Below, one piece after another: positions 10,482 to 22,110 of a DNA stretch of 60,000 bases. The stretch covers positions 25,082,101-25,142,100 of the forward strand of contig NC_092677.1 in NCBI RefSeq assembly GCF_964355755.1, read 5' to 3'. The DNA is from Antedon mediterranea (lineage: Eukaryota > Echinodermata > Crinoidea > Comatulida > Antedonidae). Position numbers and translations under genes: made by a program. The notes under the pieces are model-generated. The model ran no database searches. It was not told the DNA's origin and saw nothing but the letters and a program-made list of their open reading frames with translations. Position 1 is the stretch's first letter. Each line of letters starts with the position of its first letter.

Positions 10482-11560
10482 TAGCCGGAAAAACCGAGGC
10501 ATATTTGCTCAAGGCCGTGGTGCCTACAGTATCTCAATTTTATTTAGACGTTTGGGCTAGACCCCACTGTATTGTGTATAGTTTTTTTGGGGGTCAGTCT
10601 CTCCCTCCTCACAAGCAAATTACTTTCCCAAACGTTTTGTAACTATTCCATTTTATTATGTCCTTTAGGGAGCCCACCATATATGAAAACAACCCCAATT
10701 CCAGTAGACAATGTGAAGTGATTTAGATATGTTTATCACGCTTACAAGTTCAATGGCTGCGCGAAGGAGGACTATTCCATTTTTCTGCCGGTAGAAATGT
10801 TGATTAAAAATATCTTTTTAACAAATGTTTGATCATTTGATGAAAATCATTTAAATCATTGGTACCATTGTGCCTCCCTTTTCTTAATTTTTTTGCCCAT
10901 GTGATTCTTTTTCAGAGCAATGCCCTAGTGGTTTTAATAAAATGTATAAATCTATACCAAAATAATTAGGTCATCCATTGACCCATATAAATACCCCCTT
11001 TCCTAAACCATTGCCAATGTTTAGCCAATAGAAGAAGCTTCCTTCCTAGCAGATCAATGTCCTATCATTTCACACCAAAATGCTGGTTCAACAAACTTAA
11101 TCACGCCCCTAGGGTACGACAACTTAACATGGAATAATTAATTTCTTTGCGCGTCGTCTAATCAAATCTCGTCATTTGTAACATCTTTGATTGTATTTTG
11201 GTAACATTCTTAGAATATCTTGAAGAATTACCATCTTTTTTATGAATCAACTCGAATGTTTATTTTATAGATATTTTAGTTTTCCTTGCACAATTTTTCT
11301 GTGCCTTTTCTCTGAAAAAACAGTTGATTTTTTATACAAATTGTGAGAGACTTTGCCGCGATCTTGACTCCTGATTAACAACTCTGTGTGAAGGAAAAGT
11401 ATTTTTTAAACAAGAACACTGGCTCCTAGAGTACCCTTGTGAGTTTGTTAAAAAGTGGTGACGTTCAATTGTTCTAAACCTTGATAAACTTCACAATACT
11501 ATGGATATATTTGATTTAATGTCTGCTATTTTCATAATTATTAATACTTCCTTAATATTC
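10482..11560. other. Gene-free stretch
   Basis: No exon, RNA gene or repeat family member can be supported here. Confidence 0.35.
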
Positions 11561-11725
11561 TAAAGCTCTGTCTGCACTATCAAACGTTATTTGACAACAA
11601 AATGTTATGTGTCCATATATGGACATGATGATATCATCACTACCATATTTGGGCATATCACTATCATATTAGGGCACAACACACTTTTTTTGTCAAACTG
11701 GTTTGATAGTGCAGACAGAGCTTTA
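11561..11725 (-). mobile_element. Foldback MITE family F1, copy 5 (reverse)
   Basis: The ends AAAGCTCTGTCTGCACTATC and GATAGTGCAGACAGAGCTTT are perfect complements of each other; both carry the same G-for-A change (TGCAC, not TACAC), so the arms stayed matched. TA flanks both ends. The interior reads in the opposite orientation to copies 1-3. Confidence 0.88.
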
Positions 11726-12429
11726 TAATTTCATAGACTTTTAAAAAACAGATGCTCCTCCTACCCCTTTACTGCACAGTGGTTCAAACCATAAAAGTGA
11801 TATTTGCTTTATAACATTTTCTTAATATTTGTTTATACTGTAGTAAAGAATTTATTATTTCATTATCCAAAATATCACTTTTGTAGGCTTCTAAGTGAAA
11901 GTACAGATCATATAATTATCATTATACAGATCTTTCTTTCAACAGCTGTTATTCTTCACTTTTGTCATTTTTTGTCCCTTTAAGCTTTTCCCTACCAATT
12001 TTAGAACATCACCAACTTGTCAGTCTGAATGTGACGACGCCAAGGGAAGATATAATTAGTTTAGTCAAAAGTTGATTAACTTGTCCCATTGGACACAATC
12101 CCGCGTTTGGTCTATAACATTCAATGTATTTCCTACTGTATAATCTGTGGTTAGTTCCAATTTTATTTTTTTAGAAACATTCTTTTTATATTGAACTCTG
12201 TTTGTTTAAATACTATCAACAAAATATGTCTAATATTATGTCATATGAATTTGTTTAACTGAAGTAAATGTTATTCTTCTTCACTAATGTGGATTTGAAA
12301 CTCCTGAACATTTTTGCTAAAGTCTGTTTTTTTTCTACTTGTAATTTACCCAGTTATTTTTTTTATGGATAAAAGGAACATCTTGATGTATAAATTTATG
12401 TAGGCCCTTGTTTAAAGGTGAAAAGTCAA
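11726..12429. other. Gene-free stretch
   Basis: AT-rich DNA between two F1 MITEs. Nothing else is visible. Confidence 0.35.
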
Positions 12430-12598
12430 AAGCGCTGTCTACACTATCAAACTTTATGTGAAAAAAAAATGTGATGTGCCCATATATGGACATGATATGT
12501 CATATTAAAACTATATTTAAGCGTATAGTATCACTACCATATTTGGGCACATCACACTTTTTTTTTTCAAGCTAGTTTATAGTGTAGACAGAGCTTTT
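12430..12598 (-). mobile_element. Foldback MITE family F1, copy 6 (reverse)
   Basis: The ends are AAAGCGCTGTCTACACTATC and AGTGTAGACAGAGCTTT. The flanks GTCAAAAGC and GCTTTTTGAC are themselves inverted complements, so the hairpin runs a few bases beyond the usual termini. Confidence 0.85.
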
Positions 12599-13446
12599 TG
12601 ACTTTGCCACTTTCTGGAAACTGCCTGACAGCGTTTATATTTTTTCCTATGTACAGTAAATACTTATTGTTTTTCATAGTGCCCTCTATAGGTTAATGCC
12701 ACTTTTTTCTCTCTGAAATGCATTTATAACTTCTCCCGATATTTCTCTTTTGCAATTTTTTCTTTTCCAGTACCTCTATCAAATAATTGCGATTGGTCTT
12801 TAGTCCACATCAATGCATTGTTGTAATTACCCAATATTACCTGAATACTTAAAATGTAAAGATCCTGTGCATTATATCATCTGATTGGTTTTCGCTGAAC
12901 TATGATTAAAGAAGGTCATTTATAAATTAAATTTTAATCCTGATGACCAGGGCATGGAAAGTAGGCCACAGAGAGGACAATGGCTTCCTTGGTATTTCCT
13001 GGTTCATAGATAAGTCTATGATTTGAACTTCTGCCTCTGGGCTAATTCTCATTTATGGCAATGCCCCTTAAAAGAGTTTGAAATTTTACACAAACCGTGG
13101 TATAGAAATGAAGGAGATGTGATCAAAATATTTTGGCGCCATGGCAACAGGACAGTAACGGAAGTTTGTGTCATATTACGTGTAATATAAAAATATAATA
13201 ATAGGAAAAATGAAATCTTGATTTATAATTTTTTACTTGTTGAATTCAAGCTTTAAAAGATTAAGTAATTGATGACAAATTTTGTTCTTTAAAATGCATA
13301 AAAAATAGAAGTATTCTCCCCTCCCCTTTTCCTTTTTTATCCCTCCTAATTATTTGCTTGTTTTACTGTAACTGGAATATTGGAAACACTTATTAATTTG
13401 TACATTGTTGTCTGACCAATAGTTATTTCTCCTCTTCTCTTTATAC
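12599..13446. other. Gene-free stretch
   Basis: No coding exon or repeat can be supported. Confidence 0.35.
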
Positions 13447-13675
13447 ACATCCAAGTAACTCGCCAATTACAGGATAGATAAACTATTTAATAATTTATCA
13501 TGCTTATAAAGTCTCATTTGAGGCTTAGGGAGTGGAATTGAAAGAGGTATGATTTACAACCTAGTACAGTACTATTTAGGTCAAGAGAGTGAACCCCAGC
13601 ACTAGGTCAGGATTGAACCCCAGACTTTGGGATTGGAAGGCAAGCATGATACCACCAAGCTACTGTACAGCTCAT
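13447..13675 (-). mobile_element. tRNA-derived SINE, family B, near full length
   Basis: Read on the minus strand, the head has AGTAGCTTGGTGGTA (A-box-like, about 13665-13650), CTTCCAATCCC, and the B box GGTTCAATCC (13619-13610). Then follow CCTCAAATGAGAC, TTATAAGCATGATAAATTA and TATCCTGTAATTGGCGAGTT. The same order occurs at 39757-39950 on the plus strand. The internal Pol III boxes are intact enough to identify the family. Confidence 0.85.
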
Positions 13676-13779
13676 ACATTGCAATGCCATATTACAGAAT
13701 TTAATCGGCCTTTCAATTCAAATGTTCCCTAATCATTACTTTCCCCTTATCAATGTCGAGATCTATCATGTTGTTTAAC

Positions 13780-13990
13780 ATCAAGGAAACGCATAGGAGT
13801 GGTTACGTATGACGAGTCTAGTAACATTATTAGCGGGCACTGTTTGCGGTGAAAATGACAAGACTCGAACCCAATCAGGCAGGTGATCCGCGTCAACAGT
13901 TGCGGTACATGCCTGCATCGATGATTCGATGAGGGTGTATCTGGGCTGCTGTGTATCACTCTTTACCAACTGCTTCGAAAACGTCAACTA
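13780..13990 (-). mobile_element. Possible tRNA-derived SINE, unnamed family
   Basis: On the minus strand AGTTGGTAAAGAGTGATAC resembles an A-box region, and GGGTTCGAGTC (about 13878-13868) is a near-perfect B box. No second copy was seen in the window, so the family and boundaries are uncertain. Confidence 0.45.
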
Positions 13991-14711
13991 ACGAAACGAC
14001 AGTTGTTGTTAAGAATGCAACAAATCAAGGACACGGGTTGCCATGTGTCCGTATTTGTTTCTATTTTTATGAAAATAATTATTATTTTGTTCAAAACATT
14101 TTTTAATCCAAAAATAAAAAAAGAAATATTTTATATGCTTTGCTTTTGGATTTTGAAACTTTCTAAATATAAAAAAACACATTAAATTTACAAAATAAAA
14201 CTTTTTATTATTAAATAATATGCATAAATAGAAACTTTATACCCATTAGAGTTTGCACATACAGTAAAGAGTAAAAATATATATATATTTTTAATTTATA
14301 CTAGACCTTTTTAAATTGACCTGACTTAAGTTATAGCAGACTTCCTTTATATACTTTAAAAAAAGAACTTGTTTTGCATTTAATTTAAAAATGTGTTTTC
14401 TCAATTTTAAAACTATAATATTTATTGTAGTAAACCTTTCCTTGCTTTAATTAACAGGAAAGTGTAATTAAAGTTTCTGAACTTAAACTCCCAAAACACT
14501 ATATCTGATCATACCATGGGCGAATTATTTATATAATTAATTTTTCTCGATGATCAGACTGTGTCCCATGTCTATTTTTAGTGGAATTTTAGTCCCCTCT
14601 TCATAATGTGTACGTACGTTAGTATTACTATATGCGGCCTCTATACCATGAGAAAGTACTGTACACTGTCCACAATGAGTTTTTAGTATGAAATTGAGTA
14701 ATAGACCATTT
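13991..14711. other. AT-rich gene-free stretch
   Basis: Very AT-rich, with several T and A runs. Nothing further can be supported. Confidence 0.35.
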
Positions 14712-15045
14712 TGAAAACTAAAAGTAGGTCTATTTTTGTTCTTGTGTTATGCACTCTTAATAAAACCTGGTCCGTTATTGGAAATACCCACTAACTGTAG
14801 CACTTTAGCCCTTCTTGCCTTGGTATAATATTATGAAGACTAAAAATAGGTCTATTTTTGTTCTTGTGTTATGCTACTAAAACCTTATTCGTTATTAAAA
14901 AAATACCCACTGACTGTAGAGATTTAGCCCTTCTTGCTTTGGTATAATATTTTGAAGACTGAGAGGTCCATTTTGGTTAGAAAGTCTTAGAAAGTCAATC
15001 ACTATTTTACAAAACCTGATCAGTTATTGGAAATGTCCACTTTTT
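14712..15045 (+). repeat. ~122-bp tandem duplication, about 2.5 copies
   Basis: The units start at GACTAAAAATAGGTCTATTT (the first has GAAAACTAAAAGTAGG), then TTGTTCTTGTGTTATGC, ACCCACT, ACTGTAG and TTTAGCCCTTCTTGC. A decayed third unit (from 14958) keeps GTTATTGGAAAT. Confidence 0.8.
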
Positions 15046-15082
15046 GCTTTTTACAAAATTATCCAGAATATTTCGATATATT

Positions 15083-15253
15083 TGCTTAAGTTCTGTACAC
15101 TATCAAACTAGTTTAACGAAAAAACTGTGATGACGTGCCCCAATATGATAGTGATGTGCCCAAGTATGGTAGTTATATGACATCATCTTGTCCATATATG
15201 GTCACATCACATTTTTTTTTCACATCAATTTTGATAGTGTAGACAGAGCTTTA
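15083..15253 (+). mobile_element. Foldback MITE family F1, copy 7
   Basis: The ends are TTAAGTTCTG(TCT-less)TACACTATCAAAC and TTTTGATAGTGTAGACAGAG. The interior motif GTGCCCAAGTATGGTAGT is duplicated (GTGCCCCAATATGATAGT precedes it). Confidence 0.85.
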
Positions 15254-15913
15254 TACTATAGTCCGAGTCTTAATTCAATTGAACCGTTAGAAATGAAAGT
15301 TCAATAATATTGGCAATTAAGAGACTCATATTAATAAATTGTGTCTGTTTGCGGTTGATTTAAAATAATGAACATTCATTGGTCAGTCTTTAACAGTTCA
15401 TGAAAGTCAAGGCTACTAAAACATACACTGAGTATAAATTTTCTTGTATCTATCTTTACATTACTTTAAATTTACTGTGTTGAGTGATATAAGGCAGTCG
15501 ATGTCATTTAGAAATTGTCACTTGATGTTGTCACTTGTGCGCATAACATCATGTGATCATTTTGGATTAGTCACATGTTGACAAACATTCATTCATGTTC
15601 ATAATCTTGTTGATAGTAATTATGGTAATTAATTATTAATAGGTTATTTGCACTATGTGGATAACCCTTGTGATTTAAATATTAATGCTTTTTTCACATT
15701 ATTTTTTATTTCTTTTTACTATTTTTGTCGGGGAGTTTCTCCGTAACGTGTAAACAGCAAAAACAAAACTTTCAAATTGGTCAGCATATACCTTTATCTG
15801 AACAAACTGAACTGAGGGATGGTGATCAATTTACTATTTGTAATCCTTGGCTACATGTGCCTAGACAGACATAAAATATAATCAATAGATAAAGTAAAAC
15901 TTGGTTGTAATAC

Positions 15914-15933
15914 CATGGAGAAATTCTCCATGG
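15914..15933. repeat. Small perfect hairpin flanked by TAATAC direct repeats
   Basis: CCATGGAGAA-A-TTCTCCATGG (15913-15933) is a perfect inverted repeat. TAATAC lies immediately on each side (15908-15913 and 15934-15939). It lies in the TANGO2 3' flank, about 85 bp past the stop, so it may be in the 3' UTR. Confidence 0.7.
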
Positions 15934-16018
15934 TAATACACACACATAAATAAAATTCATAAATATTGTTTCCTGAGGTTATCAGAGAATGTGGTTTTAT
16001 ACATGGTTGAATTTAAAA

Positions 16019-19000
16019 CTATAATGTTTTGCAACAATTGTATTTAAATTGTATCAGCCCAGGTATTGTTATTACTGGTTTTACTGTAGCTGTACGAAGA
16101 TAAAATGTTTTCGTAGACCATTTCGTATTGGGGTCCATTGGATCTACCATGGTTCGTTCTGTAAAAGTCATTTCTCCTTTCTTGTTTATTAAAATTACAG
16201 TTGTAGTTCTGTTAGAATAAAATCAATTAGATATAAATTGTTAAAATGTCATAGTCGCATCACCATTTCTTCATTTCCCCCCCTAAATTTCATTAAAAAT
16301 TACAATGAAAAGATAGGATCTAATGTACAGTTCAGTGGTTAATTTCACAATTTTTAGGCCCTCTGTACCTCTATTTCAAAATACTGGACCCACCCCTTCA
16401 TCATCATCACCGTCATCATTATAGTCGTCATTGTCTAATCACGTTGTGACCCTAAATCTACATTTGCATCTTTGAATTTGTCAATATCACTGTTATTGTC
16501 GTCTTGTTATCTTATCATCTGAAATAATCATTTGAAATAATAAATTTGAAAATAATGTTTTTAATTAATTAATCTAAAAAAATTAAAAGTTTTTGTTCTA
16601 TTGTAGTAATAGAATTGATAGTACCTTGTGCCATAATCCGGTGATTTGAAGAAAGCTGCTTCTGGGACTAAGAGTGAATCCTCAAATGAAATACCTTCTG
16701 GAATTTCCCATTCTCTGTAAGCAATCAAGTTTGTTAGTGCACGATTAAGTCGCCGGACTAATTGAATGAACCTCTGACTGGTGCCATTGTTAGTTACGGT
16801 ACTTAATCTATTCAAGTACAGTAGTTTTAAATTTTAACCTGCAATCTTTTGTTTTCACGCGGCTACACACGCGTGAAGCGTCATGAAAAGGAAACATTGG
16901 CGGCAGATTCAATTTTTGGCATCAAACCGTGCCGAAAAAAGAATATATCCAAATAAATAAATTTACTGTACCCTTCTTTTCTTGATGCATATTTGAGTAG
17001 TGTTTGTGTTAGTTCATCCGTACTCATAGTCTGGTTTTTTTTCATCAACTCTTCCAGATATTTTTTACCATTCGTGGCTTTTGGCCATGGCTGGTACAAT
17101 GGGGTGTTAGAAATGCCGTAACAGCCTCAAAAGGAAAAAAAGTTCAGAAGGTCAAATCAAATATCCGCTATATTGATCCTAACAAACCAAAGCTAGTATA
17201 AAGAACTGATGTGATGATGTGTGAATTTTTATAAACAACTAAATCTTTACAGTTTGAGAATTATTGTGTGATTACATAATAGAGATTAAAGAAAATGAAA
17301 TGAAAGTCATTTATATTCAATATTATTTCATATTGGACATTTTATTGAGTGAAATTTGCCCAGAATAAAAATTACTCAATATCAATACTCCAATAGTGTT
17401 CTTTCACAAATAATATTTTTTTGTATACTATAAATTGATTTATTTTTGCTTTAAAAATCAATGAACTGGTATTACATTCACATAAAGTTCAAAATATTAC
17501 AAGCAGTTTACAATTTAAACATAAATTTAAGATTAGTAATAGTAACCCACTACTCTAATAGTAACCCCCCTTCTAATAGTAACCCACCCTAAAAAATAAT
17601 CAAAAATAATAACCCAGGGTCACGATTAAAATAGAAGGTTGGTTACTATTTTCAGGTGCCTAATTTAAGATAAGTAATAGTAACCCCCCTTCTAATAGTA
17701 ACCCACCCTAAAAAATAATCAAAAATAATAACCCAGGGTCACGATTCAAATAGAAGGTTGGTTACTATTTTCAGGTGCCTAATTTAAGATAAGTAATAGT
17801 AACCCACTACTCTAATAGTAACCCCCCTTCTAATAGTAACCCACCCTAAAAAATAATCAAAAATAATAACCCAGGGTCACGATTAAAATAGAAGGTTGGT
17901 TACTATTTTCAGGTGCCTAATTTAAGATAAGTAATAGTAACCCACTACTCTAATAGTAACCCCCCTTCTAATAGTAACCCACCCTAAAAAATAATCAAAA
18001 ATAATAACCCAGGGTCACGATTAAAATAGAAGGTTGATTACTATTTTCAGGTGCCTAATTTAAGATAAGTAATAGTAACCCACTACTCTAATAGTAACCC
18101 CCCTTCTAATAGTAACCCACCCTAAAAAATAATCAAAAATAATAACCCAGGGTCATGATTAGAAGATTTACGGTAATTCTAAAATGGGACCATAAACAAT
18201 TCAATGTACTGTACTGTACACTTTAAATATTAGCAGAAATATTTGGTTTTGATTTTGACGTCGATCTTTACCGATACGATGGCTTTTTATTAATTTAATT
18301 TTAATTCTTTTTACTTACCAGGTTCCAATAAAGAATATTCTCCTTCTGATGTGTTACTATAGTACCAAACTTCTGGTCTTGCTTGTCTAAAATTGATTAA
18401 GAAAAGCGAAAAATACTTGACAAATAAAAAAAGGACTACCGTATATTGATAAACTGATAAATAATAGATTAAAAAAATGGAAGTGGTGTTTTTTTTTTAT
18501 TAACCATAAACTTAATATTAATAAATCACTGTTGAGTATTTTCCTTTAAAAGCAATTGTTAATTCACCTTAGAATTAGGAAATGGTTGTTTCAATGGTTT
18601 TGTGTTTTTATGTACTACAGGAAGTTGTCATCAACCATCGCATTATGTCACCTAAAAAATGTTTCGCAAATGTGGTGCAATTTTTTGGGGGGATTTTGTT
18701 TTATTTAAAGAGTTTTTGAGAAAATACCAAATATTTTTTGCATGGAAAAAAAAAACTTACCTGAAGTCCATCAAAATAAGATTAAATTCATTGTAATCTG
18801 AACCACTAAGTTGTCTTAAGTATGAAGTACAGTCGGTATCATTTGTTAAGAAATTTGTAACCAGTGAGCCTGAAATGTTCAGTATTTAGTAGGATAAAAA
18901 CAAAAATGGTATAAAAAAACACCTTACGCCTAATTATTTATAAAGCAGAGATGTGGACTCCCGCAGTTTCCTTATTGATCACTTGGTAACGTTTCTCATA

Positions 19001-19661
19001 GCAGATAGAAATAAGAAAAACGAATACTTAGAATGTTTAGATTTTAACGATAGGCCAGTATGAGTTCATTTTTTAGCAGAAGGGGATTACCAAGTCACAT
19101 TCTTTGTCTATCATTTATCAATCTTTCTGCTTGAGTCAAGATAAGCTGTGCTTAAGTAAAAACTGGTTTTACCAAAACAATTACTTAAGAAATGGACTTA
19201 TCTGAAATTGTAATACATTAAAAGATACAGACCTCTGCCAAATAATTTTTTGTTTGTTACCCATCCACTGTTTGCGGGCTCTCTTATGTTTAATAGACAA
19301 GCCACCTTTCCCTTTTTTGAGACACCTAGCCATGTTCCACCTTCTTTTCCTGGTCTCATATCAACACCTAAATTAACAAAAGTTGAACTTTGGTTGGTTG
19401 TTTGGTTGAATAAAAAAACCCAGGTTAAAAGCTAGCCAACAGCCAAATAAAAACAGGTGATTGAAGACTATCGGAGAAGAATAGACTATCGTTAGCTGAA
19501 CAATGCTAAATCAACTCACCACACAGCACATCTTTGTTGGAATCCAAATAATCTGCAGATTTAGTTGGTTTTATAAAATATTCATCTCGATTATAAACTA
19601 ATACAAGTTTATAACCATTTTCACCTGGGCTTTCATTTATCATAAACCATGTAACACACAT
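16019..19661 (-). CDS. TANGO2: TANGO2 (transport and Golgi organization 2), complete
   Basis: Seven minus-strand exons join in phase: 19661-19520, 19367-19233, 18869-18761, 18386-18319, 17125-16972, 16714-16625 and 16208-16019. They total 888 bp, giving 295 residues, slightly longer than typical animal TANGO2 (about 275). Family signatures are Met-Cys at 1-2, NRDE at 24-27, GGTWLG at 57-62, GCYGISN near 152-158, YGTR at 230-233 and TFTERTM at 247-253. Every junction is GT-AG; the junction after YGTR splits the Arg codon. The family is an Ntn-hydrolase-like fold with a conserved Cys2. TANGO2 proteins are linked to ER-Golgi organisation, mitochondrial and lipid metabolism, and heme trafficking; the biochemical activity is unsettled. 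A minus-strand AATAAA at 15710-15705 is a plausible polyadenylation signal. The tail after residue 275 looks lineage-specific. Upstream non-coding exons may exist. Orthology is strongly supported by motif order. Confidence 0.95.
17526..18165. repeat. ~120-140-bp satellite, five units, in a TANGO2 intron
   Basis: Each unit has AAGTAATAGTAACCCACTAC, CTAATAGTAACCCCCCTTCT, CACCCTAAAAAATAATC, AACCCAGGGTCACGATT, AGAAGGTTGGTTACTATT and TCAGGTGCC. Unit 2 (about 17661-17780) lacks the 19-bp CCACTACTCTAATAGTAAC segment. Within a unit, AATAGTAACC...CCTTCT and AGAAGG..GGTTACTATT are inverted, so single units can fold. Units are nearly identical, implying recent expansion or homogenisation. Confidence 0.9.
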
Positions 19662-20010
19662 TATTATATTTAAGTATTGACGTTGACGAGTAGGATGACC
19701 TGAGATAGTGTGGTATAGAAAAGTAAATAAAACCCTACTGTAACCTTGTGATCAACGTTTCTTTGATAGGCTAATTCGATTATCCGTCATAGCCAAAGTA
19801 ATTGTAAAAGTATTTGAACATTGTAGCCTGTGATCTATGAATTGGCTTTGATCAATAATGTCTGTAGTACCACTTGATTGAAAGCATTTATATGCATTGT
19901 CAAAATTGGTAGAATGACTATTCAAATTATACATAGGTTTCAGACATATAAATGTTATTGCGTTAATATTTTTCCAGTCTTTTTGAAGCACTTTGAATAT
20001 ATTAAGTATA

Positions 20011-20157
20011 TAATACTAGTGGGACAAAAAAGTGTGATGTGCCCAAATATGGTAGTGATATTCCCAAATATGATAGTTATATGACATCATCATGTCCATA
20101 CATAGGCACATCACATGTTTTTGTCACATTAAGTTTGATAGTGTGGACAGGGCTTAA
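20011..20157 (+). mobile_element. Foldback MITE family F1, copy 8 (left end lost)
   Basis: It starts at ACTAGTGGGACAAAAAAG and keeps the full interior and right arm (GTTTGATAGTGTGGACAGGG, then CTTAAG). The outer left arm is missing. It lies about 350 bp upstream of the TANGO2 start codon. Confidence 0.8.
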
Positions 20158-21260
20158 GATTTCCCTCGTTAATTTTCTAGTGTCCCATCAATAGAGGGTG
20201 TCCCAAAAGAAGGGGTTTTCTTCTTTTGCTATCCATCGTGTCTAATGCTATTTAATGACTAGGTGTGTATCCTGTGGGTGTTTCAGTTGGGAAAAAAAGA
20301 AGAAATCTCTTTCTGTTGCGGATCATGTGCAGTGTGTACAAAAATTGCCAGTGTTGGTATTTAAAAAGTGCCTATATTGTGTGTTCTCATTTTTTGTTTT
20401 TGATACACCTTACTTGATTGTTTTTAGGCTAGTTTTTCCCAGCTCTTAAAAAAACATTAATTTTTGTGGCTTCTAGGTGACGTTTGATCACCTCTATGCC
20501 GGGTACCTCGCTCGCCGTACATAATGATAAGAGGGATACTGTTTGATGCAGCCTGAATCAGCGATTTTTTATGTATATTCTGAGGATTAAAAATGTTAAA
20601 ATTCACAAAGCGTATCCTAAAACAAGAGAAGGAGGGGCTTTAATGTCTAAATTGTGATTCAATTTAGACATTTAAATTTATTAATTGGCAATTTATAAAT
20701 TACAGTATGTGATGAAAAGCCATTCTCTGTGTATCATGGAAAAGTGAATTTGCCATTAGGTATTAAATTCAGTTTGGAAAGATACGGGTAATTTCCAGGC
20801 ATCAGACATATACAGTAATTTGTAAATTGTATTTTGTTGAATAGCCAAGACAACAATTCAAAGTTATTTAAAGCATGATTGTTATATTATGATTCAACCT
20901 TCAACTGGTTAAACTTTAGTTATTAACTTTATATGATGTCTAAATTTATAATAGGAAAACGTAAACAGGACCCATTAATCTAGTTTTGCAACACAGCAAA
21001 GTATGCGCGCCTTTTGAATTCGCTCCGTGTGACGTCCGATCCATTGGTTTGAAAATGAACAATATGAAAAATATTTTAAATTCAAATATAAGAAAGATAT
21101 ATACATTTATACAACAAAATCAAATTATCTTTTTGTGATAATTGAATAGAACCATTTTGTTAACTCCAAAAGAGATAATGTTGATGTCCCTTATTAATTG
21201 GTATTTTGGCCTTGTTATAGTTTATAAATATCAACACAATATATAATATTGTATAAGTTT
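20158..21260. other. Gene-free stretch upstream of TANGO2
   Basis: No exon or repeat family is evident. ORFs of about 60 codons here lack splice context or recognisable features. Confidence 0.35.
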
Positions 21261-21620
21261 ATAGATGTATTGTCCCCCTAAAAAAATAATTATTAAAAAT
21301 GTTTTTGTTGAATATGCCATTTTTTTTTAATGTCACATAATATTTTTCCACTTTGACCAAAAATTAGATAAAAAAAAAAAATATTTACCTGAAAAAACTG
21401 TAATTTAAAGCAAAAAATAGTCAAATTGGCTGCCAGCCAATGTATTTTTGGTTGAATTTAACCATTTATTTTGTCATTTTATGAGTGAAAACAATATTTT
21501 GTAGGGTTTTTTTTAACAGAAGTGATTAACTTTATTAAAACTACAAAATAACCTACCGTATTTAAAGTCTGATTAAATTAATCTTCATTTTTTATGTTTT
21601 TGGGGGACAATACATCTTTA
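21261..21620 (+). mobile_element. MITE family F2 (TTAAAGATG), copy 1
   Basis: The ends are AGATGTATTGTCCCCCTAAA and TTTGGGGGACAATACATCT. The interior contains TTGACCAAAAATTAGAT, ATTTACCTGAAAAAACTG, GGCTGCCAGCCAAT and TTTATTTTGTCATTTTAT. It matches 36779-37093 and, inverted, 38248-38581. No coding capacity. Confidence 0.9.
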
Positions 21621-21744
21621 ATTGAATTGAGGTATATAAAAAAGGTTTTAAAAATTCAATAATATTGGCAATCAAATCTTTAAAAATTCCTTGCGAACCT
21701 CCAGAACCTATGTTTACGTAACCACATATATTTATTTGGTAAAG

Positions 21745-22110
21745 AAACTTCTATAAATATATGGCCGACTTCTGTCGTAAACGACAATGTCATTTCCTGT
21801 TACATTCATCTGAATGATGACTAAGCCAGCACTGTTTAAAGTACCTTTGGCTCGTCCCAACAGTGACCAAGAGCTTCTCTCGTCCAGTGTCCACCTCAAC
21901 CAGAGGAGAGACGCAAGCCAATACGTCTGAGGCAGATACTACTAGATGCAGGGGCTGCCATAAGAGTCAGCAGTGCTGATTTCAAATGCCTAATGGGACC
22001 CCAGCTCCATATACAGCACCCGGTATTCCCAGATGGTCTCCCATCCAAGCGCTAACCAGGCCCAACGTTGCTTAACTTCGGTGATCTGATAGAACCGGTG
22101 TTTCAACATC
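21745..22110 (-). mobile_element. 5S-rRNA-derived SINE, copy 1
   Basis: Read on the minus strand from 22110, the head is recognisably 5S rRNA: GATCACCGAAGTTAAGCAAC, GTTGGGCCTGGTTAG, CTTGGATGGGAGACC, CTGGGAATACCGGGTGCTG. These hold the 5S internal promoter region. A non-5S body follows (CAGCACTGCTGACTCTTATG, CTCTCCTCTGG) and ends near AAGTCGGCCATATATTTATA. This fits the SINE3 class. It is not a 5S gene because the body is foreign and the 5S 5' end has decayed. Confidence 0.9.

Noticed and set aside
16561-16815. Single-exon 84-codon minus-strand gene
   Set aside because: Only 16714-16625 is coding, as TANGO2 exon 6. The rest is intron read through on both sides.
22000-22110. 5S rRNA gene on the minus strand
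   Set aside because: Only part of the 5S sequence is kept and it continues into a SINE body shared with 27105-27445.
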